From contig JABDLO010000224.1 in assembly GCA_013002995.1 (NCBI GenBank), positions 1 through 39,035 of the forward strand: DNA of 39,035 nt, in the 5' to 3' direction. Position 1 is the first letter of the stretch. Each line of letters opens with the position of its first letter. Shown one piece after another: positions 25,973 through 34,205 of this stretch. Origin of the DNA: Saprospiraceae bacterium. Lineage in GTDB: Bacteria > Bacteroidota > Bacteroidia > Chitinophagales > Saprospiraceae. Position numbers and translations under genes: made by a program. Under the pieces are notes generated by a model, which was not told where the DNA came from, did no database searches, and was given only the letters and a program-made list of their open reading frames with translations.

Positions 25973-26701
25973 TTACAAGAAAAATGAAACACCGATTCCA
26001 TAACGCATCATCGGTGTTGTTGTATTAATGCGCCTGAAGGCATCAATGGCAAAATCTGAGTTTGGAATCTCATCTTCAGGAAGCTTTCCATAGACTGGAG
26101 CGGAAACTCCAGGGGTGATTCCTATCCTGGCATTTAAAAACACAAAGGATCCTAAATCTATATTCACACCGATAGTACCACCGTAAGACCATGAAACAGA
26201 TGAATCCTGAATATCATATTCACTTACTTCAGCACCTCCGCCAGATATATCATATAGGTGTGTGTCAGTAAAGAAAATCTTAGCTCCAAGTGAAGCCTGG
26301 AAATATGGTTTTAATTTGCCAAGTTGCCAATTGGGGTACAACCTGACAGAGGGAAGTAAACTGATCATATGTGTATTGGCTCTTTCTCTCAGATCAAAAG
26401 TAACACCATCAATAATTTCAGGAAACTCGACACTATGTCCACCAACATAGTTATAAGTAAAGTCAATTCCCACAGCGTATGGCTGGTCCGCTTCCAATTG
26501 AAAATAAAATCCCAACTCCCCACCTGCCATCAATTCAGGAGCTGCCCTGTCAAAAGGAAACAAAGCATTTCCCAGGTTAAATCCCAAATCAATTATTACA
26601 ATCCGATCAAGGTCTTCCACCTCTTCTTCTTGCTGGGCTTGAATGAAAAAGCCGGGCAGAAATAGCAGAAGAACCAAAATCCATCTTAATTGCATGCTCA
26701 T
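25973..26701 (-). CDS. Outer-membrane beta-barrel protein
   Basis: This 242-residue exported protein has a signal peptide at about 1-22 (RWILVLLLFLPGFFIQAQ) followed by an acidic linker. It then shows alternating strands typical of an eight-stranded porin-like barrel (IIDLGFNLGNAL, GGELGFYFQLEADQ, VGIDFTYNYVGG, MISLLPSVRLYP, KPYFQASLGAKIFF, WSYGGTIGVNIDLG, FVFLNARIGITPG), ending in an aromatic residue (GIGVSFFL) as barrel assembly requires. It resembles the broad OMP_b-brl/PorT-like group, but no specific type IX secretion signature is visible, so I do not name it PorT. It is divergent from the PLP-enzyme gene. Confidence 0.8.
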   Translation of the reverse strand: MSMQLRWILVLLLFLPGFFIQAQQEEEVEDLDRIVIIDLGFNLGNALFPFDRAAPELMAGGELGFYFQLEADQPYAVGIDFTYNYVGGHSVEFPEIIDGVTFDLRERANTHMISLLPSVRLYPNWQLGKLKPYFQASLGAKIFFTDTHLYDISGGGAEVSEYDIQDSSVSWSYGGTIGVNIDLGSFVFLNARIGITPGVSAPVYGKLPEDEIPNSDFAIDAFRRINTTTPMMRYGIGVSFFL

Positions 26702-26804
26702 ATTCTAAAATACTGCATCTACCTCTAAATAATTCCATTTTAAGAGAATGGTAACACATGATTTTGCATTTATTTTTTCATCGAGAAAAATCTGAGCTTT
26801 CTCC

Positions 26805-26812
26805 TATCTTTG
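26805..26812 (+). promoter_or_regulatory. Bacteroidota -7 promoter element (TATCTTTG)
   Basis: This is an exact TAnnTTTG match identical to the rpoD promoter core, 20 bases before the ATG at 26833. The leader would be about 14 bases, too short for a riboswitch. No clear -33 TTG lies at 19-21 bases upstream. Confidence 0.55.
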
Positions 26813-26832
26813 ACATTCCAAAAAATATTGAA

Positions 26833-28029
26833 ATGAGTAAGCAAAAATTGGGATTAGGATCCATCTGTGTGAAGGAAGCAAAAGAAAACAAATCCACCAA
26901 ACCACATCAACTCCCGTTGTATGCTACTTCTTCATTTGCATTTGACAAGATCGAAGACAGCATAGATATTTTTACCGGCAAGAAAACCGGACATGTATAT
27001 TCCAGGTACGGAAATCCTACCGTTGACACAGTTGCACAAAAGTTGGCAACTTTAGAGTCTTATGGAACGGACAAGGATGCTTATGCTTTTCTTACCAGTT
27101 CCGGAATGTCGGCCATTTCAAGTGTAGGGATGGCTATCCTCTCTCATGGAGATAAGATCCTGACTCAAGGCAATCTTTACGGTGGTACTACAGAGTTATT
27201 TAAAAAGCTATTTTCCAATATGGGCGTCGAAACCATCTTCACCGATCTTAATGACCTGGAAGGTGTAGAATCTATTCTTGCTGAAGACGAAAGCATTAAG
27301 ATGGTATATTTTGAAACACCTGCCAATCCAACACTGGCTTGTGTTAACCTCCGGGCTTTAAGTGACCTCGCCAGGAAATATAATGCTACGTCGGTAATTG
27401 ACAATACCTTCCCCACTCCATACCTTCAGCAGCCTTTCAAGTACGATATTGACTTTGTTATTCACTCTACAACCAAATTTTTGAATGGCCATGGTAATTC
27501 CATCGCAGGAGTTGTTATCGGATGGCAAGAATCTATGAAGAAAAAAGTCTGGGAAGTCATCAAACTTGCAGGCACCAATTGTAATCCCTGGGACGCCTGG
27601 TTGATTAACAACGGACTCAAAACATTGGCAGTGAGAATGGAAAGACATTGTGACAATGCAATGAAACTGGCTTCATTTCTGGAAAGTCATCCTTCGGTAA
27701 ACTATGTCAATTACATAGGATTAGAATCTCATCCACATCATGATCTGGCCTCGAGTCAGATGAGCGGTTATGGTGGAATGTTGAGTTTTGAAATGAAGGG
27801 AGGCATGGAAAAAGCACTACAATGCATAAATAGCCTGAAACTTGCCACAATGGCTCCTACCCTGGGGGATGTGGATACATTGGTGTTACATCCCGCAACC
27901 AGTTCTCATCTCAATGTGGATAGAGCAATGCGTGAAGCCAACGGTATCACCGATGGTCTAATCAGGGTTTCTGTAGGAATCGAGGACATCAATGACATCA
28001 TTGCTGACTTTGATCAAGCAATGACTTAA
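26833..28029 (+). CDS. Cys/Met-metabolism PLP-dependent lyase (methionine gamma-lyase/cystathionine gamma-synthase type)
   Basis: From the ATG at 26833 this is a 398-residue fold-type I PLP enzyme. SRYGNPTVDTVAQKLATLE (57-75), the PLP-phosphate-binding SSGMSAISSV (89-98), FETPANPTL (160-168) and the Schiff-base lysine in VIHSTTKFLNGHG (Lys215) are family signatures. Methionine gamma-lyase, cystathionine gamma-synthase and O-acetylhomoserine sulfhydrylase share them, so the reaction is not fixed by sequence. The local order HLNVDRAMREANGITDGLIRVSVG is the usual C-terminal substrate region. The longer frame from 26758 starts upstream of the promoter element and is unlikely. A decayed copy of its last ~50 codons lies at 31530-31678. 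Confidence 0.9.
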   Translation: MSKQKLGLGSICVKEAKENKSTKPHQLPLYATSSFAFDKIEDSIDIFTGKKTGHVYSRYGNPTVDTVAQKLATLESYGTDKDAYAFLTSSGMSAISSVGMAILSHGDKILTQGNLYGGTTELFKKLFSNMGVETIFTDLNDLEGVESILAEDESIKMVYFETPANPTLACVNLRALSDLARKYNATSVIDNTFPTPYLQQPFKYDIDFVIHSTTKFLNGHGNSIAGVVIGWQESMKKKVWEVIKLAGTNCNPWDAWLINNGLKTLAVRMERHCDNAMKLASFLESHPSVNYVNYIGLESHPHHDLASSQMSGYGGMLSFEMKGGMEKALQCINSLKLATMAPTLGDVDTLVLHPATSSHLNVDRAMREANGITDGLIRVSVGIEDINDIIADFDQAMT

Positions 28030-28116
28030 TCGTTGCAATTGGATTATTTGCTACACTTGCAGTCGTAGTAGTTTTTGATAAAATTCACATTTGATTTCCC
28101 GACAGATTCTTATATT

Positions 28117-31017
28117 TTATTTTTTGTTAAAAATATAAACGCTACCATAATTTTGAAAAACCCCACCGTTATCAAAATCTGGGGAGCCAACAGCAACAGT
28201 ATTTTCATAAATGGTTACACTTGTGCCGAAATGATCCAGTGTCTTACCATTAGAAGGTCTGATATGGATAGTTCCATGATTATAGAAGATATATGCCGAT
28301 CCTAATTCAAACTCTCCATCCAGAGTAGCGTATTTTTCCCCCACTACAATTCCCTTGTTACCAATATCGACACTATTACCAAATTGCACCCCTGTTTGTG
28401 GGTCCAGTGAATTGATTTTATCTGTTTGAGCCCAACCCAATGAATTTCCAAATGTGTAGGCCGCTCCTGATTCAACTGTTGTACCGACTGTGTTCAAGGG
28501 AGATCCAACAATTACGCTTTCATTATAAATCGCAACGCTTGTTCCAAATTGATCTCCCGGATTCCCATCAGCAGCAATAATACGAGCTTGTTGTGACCAT
28601 GTGGATCCATTATAAAAAAATATATATGCTGATCCAGCATCTACTTTTGTATCAAAATCATCTTTTGGTGAACCAACGACTATAAAATTATCATAAATGG
28701 CCACACAATGACCAAAATTATCTTCAGCTTCCCCATCACTTGCTGTCAGGATTGCAAAATGGTTCCAGGTGCTTCCATTGAAATGATATACATAAGCAAC
28801 ACCTTGTTCTGTAGCTGTCAAAACATCCTTTTTAGGGCATCCAACAACTGCGAAGTTACCATAGATCGCAACAGAAGATCCATAAGAATCATCAGTTTCG
28901 CCGTCTATCGCTGTTAACTTTATGCTTTCGTCCCAACCTGAGCTTTGATTCTTGAATATATATGCAGCTCCCTGGTCATCATTAGTAGAAATATCTGCAC
29001 CAGGTGACCCAACAATGGCAACATCACCATAAACATCTACACTAGAACCGAAACGATCAAAAGCAGCAAGATCCGCAGGCAACAACACGTTTCCAAAAGA
29101 CCACGTACTTCCCAGGTTCTCCTTCACAAAAGCTGATCCCGCACTTGCCATACCAGAAAATTCACGATTTGGCGCACCTATTATCATAAATTCTCCCTGT
29201 ATAGAAACATCCTCACCGTAGTTTGATCCAAAATCGTTAAAATACAATCTTTCATTTTCACTCATTGATGGACTATATGGGGTTCCCCATGTATCTGAGT
29301 ATGACCTGGTAAACGATAGCCAGACAGAACCATTATATCCTTCAAATTCTTTAGTTTCTTCATTGTAACGGACTGCTCCCGGCAAAGGTGCATCTTCATC
29401 ATCTCCAAGTTTGAGCTTTCCATTGACTTCAAGTGTCGAACCAGGAGAATCTGTTCCAATTCCTATATACCCGTTTTTCAATATTGTGATAGCATTACGG
29501 CGATTAAACATTGATGTACCATTTCCCACAGAAAACAATCTATCCATTTCATTCCATCCAGTTGTATTTAATGGGGAATATTCTGAATTGTAAGATCCTA
29601 TGACTGTTTCATAAGCTGAAGGAGCAGAAGTTCCCAAACCTATTGCTGTGGATACTAATCCCGAGGCTCTCGTATTCTCACCAAAGGCGAAGGAAATATT
29701 TCCAATATATTCAGGGGACCAATCTTCTGAGCTGGTTAATCTTCCTCCACGGAAAGCCATTTTTTGAATATCAACAAACATTAAGTCACCATTGAATAAT
29801 TCCAGAGGATCTGGTTTATCATCCAAACCAATTAAGAAATCTCCATCGCCCACGAATGTCTTTCCGGAAAAATAACCGGCAAAACCTACAGATCCTGCAT
29901 TGGTGCCATACACTCCATAATTTAAATGGTCAGTTCCTAACCCAATGCCATAGACTCCATACCCATTTTCTCCAGAGGTGGCCCCATAGACACCATGGCC
30001 TAATTGTGATGCAGACTCAAACCTTCCGCCTGAGGCAAATGCAAAACCAGTTTTAGTAGCGGCACCGTATACTGCTGCTCCATCTTCTCCCGCCGATTCA
30101 AAATATCCACCATAATTAGAAACACCATATTCATTGTTGGTAGCAGAACCGTATATTGCCCTACCATTGGGCTTATCATTATAAATTGTAACGGTCCAAT
30201 CAGTTGCTCCGTCTCCATTGATGCTTAATTGAGATTGGGGAGTGTCCGTTCCCAAACCAATCTCTCCACCCTTCAACATAGTCAAAGCATTGGAAGGTGT
30301 TATAACTGATCCATTTCCTATAGAAAAAAGACGATCAGAATCATTCCATCCCGTATTCGTTACAGGTGAATATCGTGAATTAAATCTACCAATGGCTGTT
30401 TCATATCCTGAAGAAGTTATAATCCCTCGCCCCAATGCAACTGAATAGTCTCCATTTGCAAAACTTGAATTTCCCAAGGCTATTGAATTTTCTCCTTGTG
30501 CATTCACCGTATTACCATAAGCAAAAGAACCAATCCCAATTAAATCAGGTGACCAATCACTTGAATTCGTCATCATTCCACCCCTGAAAGCACCTACTTC
30601 CTGGTTAAAAAAGAAAAGCGTGTCCCACAATAACTCTCCGGTTTCAGGTAATGAAGACTTACCAAAAATAAAGTTTGTTGCATTTATATCAGAAACCTGT
30701 CTTACCAAATTCCCACTTTGTTCAAATGCCCCATTGATTGTACTTAAGTTTATCCAGTATGCACCATTAAAGTAGTAAAACAAATTGTCAGAGCTCTGAT
30801 AGATTATCAAACCCGTTGCAGGTGTTCCAATACCATTAACCAAAGCAGTATCAGAACGAGGCATTAGAAATCCACGATCTACTGAGAAGACTTCTAGTGC
30901 TGCACTTTCATCCGGATCTGTAGTATTGATACCGACACTTTGAGCTGACAGCTCAATGGAAGTAATTATTAATAACAGGCCAATTAAAATTACAAAGGGA
31001 GTGTGATTCTTCATCAT
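28117..31017 (-). CDS. Secreted chimeric repeat protein: YadA-like head modules plus seven FG-GAP blades
   Basis: This 966-residue exported protein has a signal peptide ending SIELSAQ at about 26. The opening SVGINTTDPDESAALEVFS is typical of Bacteroidota tail-fibre-like surface proteins. Residues 141-265 and 418-535 are two copies of one module: FRGG, SSDWSPDLIG, then GENSIALGNSSFANGDYSVALG head-type hepta/tetradecapeptide repeats, TGWNDSDRLFSIGNG and a GTDTP closing. Between them lies a VYG/YGVYG-rich stretch (285-385). Residues about 596-966 hold seven FG-GAP-like units starting near 596, 655, 711, 767, 823, 878 and 929, each with FGxSVxIYGNxxxVGSP and GSAYIF, enough for one seven-bladed propeller. 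No S74 chaperone or type IX C-terminal domain is seen. A surface or adhesion role is inferred. Confidence 0.8.
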   Translation of the reverse strand: MMKNHTPFVILIGLLLIITSIELSAQSVGINTTDPDESAALEVFSVDRGFLMPRSDTALVNGIGTPATGLIIYQSSDNLFYYFNGAYWINLSTINGAFEQSGNLVRQVSDINATNFIFGKSSLPETGELLWDTLFFFNQEVGAFRGGMMTNSSDWSPDLIGIGSFAYGNTVNAQGENSIALGNSSFANGDYSVALGRGIITSSGYETAIGRFNSRYSPVTNTGWNDSDRLFSIGNGSVITPSNALTMLKGGEIGLGTDTPQSQLSINGDGATDWTVTIYNDKPNGRAIYGSATNNEYGVSNYGGYFESAGEDGAAVYGAATKTGFAFASGGRFESASQLGHGVYGATSGENGYGVYGIGLGTDHLNYGVYGTNAGSVGFAGYFSGKTFVGDGDFLIGLDDKPDPLELFNGDLMFVDIQKMAFRGGRLTSSEDWSPEYIGNISFAFGENTRASGLVSTAIGLGTSAPSAYETVIGSYNSEYSPLNTTGWNEMDRLFSVGNGTSMFNRRNAITILKNGYIGIGTDSPGSTLEVNGKLKLGDDEDAPLPGAVRYNEETKEFEGYNGSVWLSFTRSYSDTWGTPYSPSMSENERLYFNDFGSNYGEDVSIQGEFMIIGAPNREFSGMASAGSAFVKENLGSTWSFGNVLLPADLAAFDRFGSSVDVYGDVAIVGSPGADISTNDDQGAAYIFKNQSSGWDESIKLTAIDGETDDSYGSSVAIYGNFAVVGCPKKDVLTATEQGVAYVYHFNGSTWNHFAILTASDGEAEDNFGHCVAIYDNFIVVGSPKDDFDTKVDAGSAYIFFYNGSTWSQQARIIAADGNPGDQFGTSVAIYNESVIVGSPLNTVGTTVESGAAYTFGNSLGWAQTDKINSLDPQTGVQFGNSVDIGNKGIVVGEKYATLDGEFELGSAYIFYNHGTIHIRPSNGKTLDHFGTSVTIYENTVAVGSPDFDNGGVFQNYGSVYIFNKK

Positions 31018-31529
31018 TTAGTGATTATAGTTAAGAGTTCAGAATCCTTTATCTGTAGGAATAGAGACTTTCAATAGCTGTTGTGAATTGATTTCAACTT
31101 CATCATGCTTGAAAATTTCACTATTAAAACAAGCAACACAGTCTAATGACACAAATGAACTTGATGATTTTTCTACATCACCATCGATAGTTGTTCATTG
31201 AATCTTACTTTGAGATTTTTATAATTATTTAATTCATGCTTCAATTCCAAGCTTGATTCTGGTTTAAGAAACAATTAAAACTCAAACAAATCATTATAAT
31301 TTTTTTTCTCTTCTCAAATGATGAGTGTCAACTCACAAATTGATTCTTATCTATGATCTTTATCGCAATCATTTTGATCATCGGAGCTTCAAGAAAAGTG
31401 ATTGATTTTACTTTAAAGGAGCATTATTCCTCCTCTACCTTTATAAACCGGAAGAATAAACCTGAAAATGCAAGACTAAATTAAGGAAACAGGATTTCTA
31501 ATAATGGAATGCACAAGGACAGAAAATTG
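31018..31529. other. AT-rich non-coding stretch, with one short open frame
   Basis: No convincing gene was found in these 512 bases. A 43-codon plus-strand frame at 31353-31484 would give a hydrophobic N-terminus (MIFIAIILIIGASRK) and a polar tail (STFINRKNKPENARLN). It might be a single-span peptide or the remnant of a lost gene. A small inverted repeat TGAGT-GTCA-ACTCA lies at about 31322-31335. The stretch ends at the PLP-enzyme remnant, which suggests it is the scar of a deletion or insertion. Confidence 0.4.
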
Positions 31530-31678
31530 CCATTGGTTACTGTAAATTCCATCTCAATGAGGCTAAGAACTTATGTGAGGTCAATGGTATATATTATGGA
31601 TTAATCAATGTATCCGTAGGAATCGAAGACATCATTGACATCATCGCCGACATTGATCAGGCACTAGGATCTCTTTAA
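31530..31678 (+). pseudogene. C-terminal remnant of a Cys/Met PLP-dependent enzyme
   Basis: The plus frame ending at TAA 31676-31678 reads EVNGIYYGLINVSVGIEDI, then IDIIADIDQALGSL. This matches the C-terminus of the intact enzyme at 26833-28029 (EANGITDGLIRVSVGIEDI, then NDIIADFDQA) almost residue for residue, and many differences are silent at the DNA level (for example GTAGGAATCGA is shared). Homology extends upstream through CATCTCAATG and CATTGGT but fades near 31530, with small deletions. The rest of the gene is missing. It is therefore a decayed paralogue or duplicate of the gene 3.6 kb to the left, separated from it by the inverted 966-residue gene. Confidence 0.8.
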
Positions 31679-31796
31679 TAAGTTAAGTTGAAGATATACT
31701 TAGAAGGTTAATCAGCTCTATAACAAACCTTGTTATTGGACAAACACCTGATGGCCCAAAATAAGTGAGATGTTAATTTATATGTTAGAAAAGCCC

Positions 31797-32616
31797 TTAG
31801 ATAGTAGCTGTGATAATTTTTCTATTCCTATAACCCCACTTCATTGCACAAACCGATACAATAAATAATAACAAGGTCATTGTGATTAACCCCCATTCTG
31901 ATAAGGTTGGAATGGCAGCTCCTATCACAAATGTTACATTATCGTAGTATACTCCAGTTGGGGCATATTGAGTGGATGCAGCTAGAAATTCAAATTGCAA
32001 AATGTAACCTTCCCACGCCCCATCAATTGTACCCGTAATGCTTGATCCTTCAGTCCACATATTATCATTGGCAGTGTTAAAAGTATTAAAGTGAACTAAA
32101 GCTAATGTGTTAGGATCCACCACCTTTACGCATACTGCAGTTTCTTTGAAATTAGGGTCCGTTGGATTGGGGGCAAATTGTGGTAGAGCTGTAACATGAT
32201 CAAAGGTAAAACTGTAAAACCTCCCTATATCTGCAGCAGTGAGTATACGCTCCTGGAATACATTCGCTTCTACAAAATTCCCAAATATATGTTCTGGATT
32301 GTTATAATCACTGTATACATTTAGATATTGAGCACCACCATTAGGACCGGGAATAACATTATCCAAACTTGAAAATCCAGGGCCTCCATTGGGAGCCGGG
32401 AATGGACCATAACCCCCTAAGTATCCTCCCCCCTGAATCAAATAAATTACCAAACACCAACCATCCACTACCACTCAATGCTGCTCCATCTCCAAAAGTC
32501 AATGATTCGAAATTTTCGGTGTAGCTTATTTGAGAATGAACTGAATTGGAAAAGCTTAAAAAGAATATTGAAGCTATAATAAAGTTTTATTTCAACAAGA
32601 AATTGATTGTTTTCAT
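31797..32616 (-). pseudogene. Secreted IPTL-CTERM protein with a nonsense codon and a frameshift
   Basis: The gene starts at the ATG at 32616 (MKTINFLLK) and codon 10 is TAA (32587-32589). The same frame then continues with a hydrophobic signal core (FIIASIFFLSFSNSVHSQ) and a mature part (ISYTENFESLTFGDGAALS). At a run of six G (32428-32433 on the complement) the frame must slip by one base to continue as GGGYLGGYGPFPAPNGG and onward to the end. The C-terminus carries an IPTL-CTERM sorting tag: IPTLSEWGL, a hydrophobic helix and a basic end (KWGYRNRK). The intact form would have been a secreted, membrane-sorted protein of about 270 residues with a lectin-like beta-sandwich (inferred). An open piece at 31797-32474 alone lacks a signal peptide. 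Confidence 0.8.
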
Positions 32617-32752
32617 TCTTGAATTGACATTGTTCATGTTGTTGGGATTGTAGTTTTATTAATTATCAATAAAATTAGCATTTATTTGTAAACAGATTTT
32701 TGTAAAGATATTTTAATGTCTTTTTACATAGTTTAATACCATAGTTTGTTGA

Positions 32753-32772
32753 TGTCTGTTTAGCTACAGACA
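32753..32772. repeat. Perfect 7+7 inverted repeat upstream of the DUF3472-like gene
   Basis: TGTCTGT (32753-32759), six-base centre TTAGCT, ACAGACA (32766-32772), ending 27 bases before the ATG at 32800. It could be an operator or a hairpin in the leader. The remaining gap 32617-32799 is AT-rich and shows two direct TTTGTAAA-like copies near 32686-32706. No exact TAnnTTTG was seen. Confidence 0.4.
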
Positions 32773-32799
32773 CAATAGTGCTGACACCAAATTATTCAA

Positions 32800-34116
32800 A
32801 TGAAAATCACTACAATCGTTTTAACCTTCATCAATGTTATCTTCCTTTATTCCTGTTTCACCAATGTCAATTCTGAAATTGAAAATAAAAGAGCTCCGGC
32901 ATCTTCCTTTGTTGTTTCCATACCTACGGCAGGGAATTCATGGGTGATGAATAATGACAAATTTATTTCTTCTGATATTATTACCCGTGATGGCATTAGA
33001 AATTGGAATGATCCTAATCATACCATACGCACCTATTTCTACCTGGAACAACCCGGAACGATATCACTTAGTATAAGATCAAGGGTTCACATAGGAGCAT
33101 CAAAAATTAAAATTGCGTTTAATGATAAATCTAAATTCATCACCTTAAGTAAAAATGAGAACCAAGAGACTTTTATAGCAGATTTCAAAATAGATGAACC
33201 AGGCTATTACTATTTAGATATAAAAGGAATTGAAAAAGATGGTGAAGTCTATGCCGATGTCGATGGAGTCTTAATCAATGGAATGAGTCCCGGCAATATA
33301 AAATATGTAAAAGATGACTTTTACTTTGGTCGCAGAGGCCCTTCTGTTCACTTGCGATTTGAGGTGCCGGAAGACATTGATCAGGTAGAATGGTTTTATA
33401 GTGAATTAACCATACCTAAAAACCAGGATGTCATTGGTTCCTATTTTATGGCCAATGGGTTTGGTGAAGGATATTTCGGAATCCAGGTCAATTCCCCCTC
33501 AGAAAGGAGAATCCTTTTTTCCATCTGGAGTCCATTTAAGACTGACAATCCGAACGAAGTGCCTGAAGACCACAGAATTAAACTTTTGAAAAAAGGTGAA
33601 GGTGTTACTTCTGGGAAGTTTGGAAACGAAGGATCAGGTGGACAAAGTTATAAAGTCTTCAACTGGAAAAGTGATGTTACTTATGGTTTCCTGGTAGGTG
33701 CAAAACCAACTGGTGATAATCATACTGATTATATTGCCTATTTCCATGATCCAGAATTGAATGAATGGAACTTAATCGCACAATTCAGACGCCCCAAAAC
33801 ATCTACGCACCTCACCAGGCTTTACTCATTTTTAGAAAATTTCATTCCGGATCAGGGTGTGCATGAAAGGAGAGGATTGTATCACAACCAATGGGTGTAT
33901 AGCAATGAAACTTGGCATGAACTAAATGATATCACTTTCACAGTAGACAACACTGCAAAGAAAGAATATAGACTGGACTATTCTGGTGGATTGGAAAAGG
34001 ACGGCTTTTATTTAAAGAACTGCGGATTTACTAATGATCTGGTAACCATGAATTCGAAATTCAAAAGAGAAAATTTAGGAGTTAAACCAGATATAGACTT
34101 TTCATTATTGAAGTAA
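32800..34116 (+). CDS. DUF3472-type lipoprotein with DUF5077-like N-terminal domain
   Basis: This 438-residue lipoprotein has the signal KITTIVLTFINVIFLYSC with a lipobox Cys at about 19. Residues about 35-160 form a beta-rich domain (SFVVSIPTAGNSWVM, TYFYLEQPGTISLSI, YYYLDIKGIEKDGEV) that fits DUF5077. Residues about 170-435 fit DUF3472 (PSVHLRFEVPEDIDQVEWFY, GYFGIQVNSPSERRILFSIW, GGQSYKVFNWKSDVTYGFLV, FIPDQGVHERRGLYHNQW). Both occur together in Bacteroidota proteins often found near glycan-degradation genes. No enzymatic activity is established. It is the first of two rightward genes but is separated from the next by 89 bases. Confidence 0.82.
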   Translation: MKITTIVLTFINVIFLYSCFTNVNSEIENKRAPASSFVVSIPTAGNSWVMNNDKFISSDIITRDGIRNWNDPNHTIRTYFYLEQPGTISLSIRSRVHIGASKIKIAFNDKSKFITLSKNENQETFIADFKIDEPGYYYLDIKGIEKDGEVYADVDGVLINGMSPGNIKYVKDDFYFGRRGPSVHLRFEVPEDIDQVEWFYSELTIPKNQDVIGSYFMANGFGEGYFGIQVNSPSERRILFSIWSPFKTDNPNEVPEDHRIKLLKKGEGVTSGKFGNEGSGGQSYKVFNWKSDVTYGFLVGAKPTGDNHTDYIAYFHDPELNEWNLIAQFRRPKTSTHLTRLYSFLENFIPDQGVHERRGLYHNQWVYSNETWHELNDITFTVDNTAKKEYRLDYSGGLEKDGFYLKNCGFTNDLVTMNSKFKRENLGVKPDIDFSLLK

Positions 34117-34205
34117 TAAGTTCTCGACAGTAAGTTGTGTTTTGTGAATACGTCTTATACATGGCTGTAATTCCTTTTATATTTGGATCTTCAAGTAAAA
34201 GCAAT

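Noticed and set aside
25973-26701. Naming the outer-membrane barrel PorT/SprT of the type IX system
   Set aside because: Only general barrel features are visible; no specific PorT motif could be recognised.
26758-26832. N-terminal extension of the PLP enzyme
   Set aside because: It would start upstream of the exact -7 element at 26805-26812, and the extra residues are not part of the family.
28117-31017. Phage tail fibre or prophage remnant
   Set aside because: It has a signal peptide and FG-GAP propeller and no neighbouring phage genes, and similar openings occur in secreted Bacteroidota proteins.
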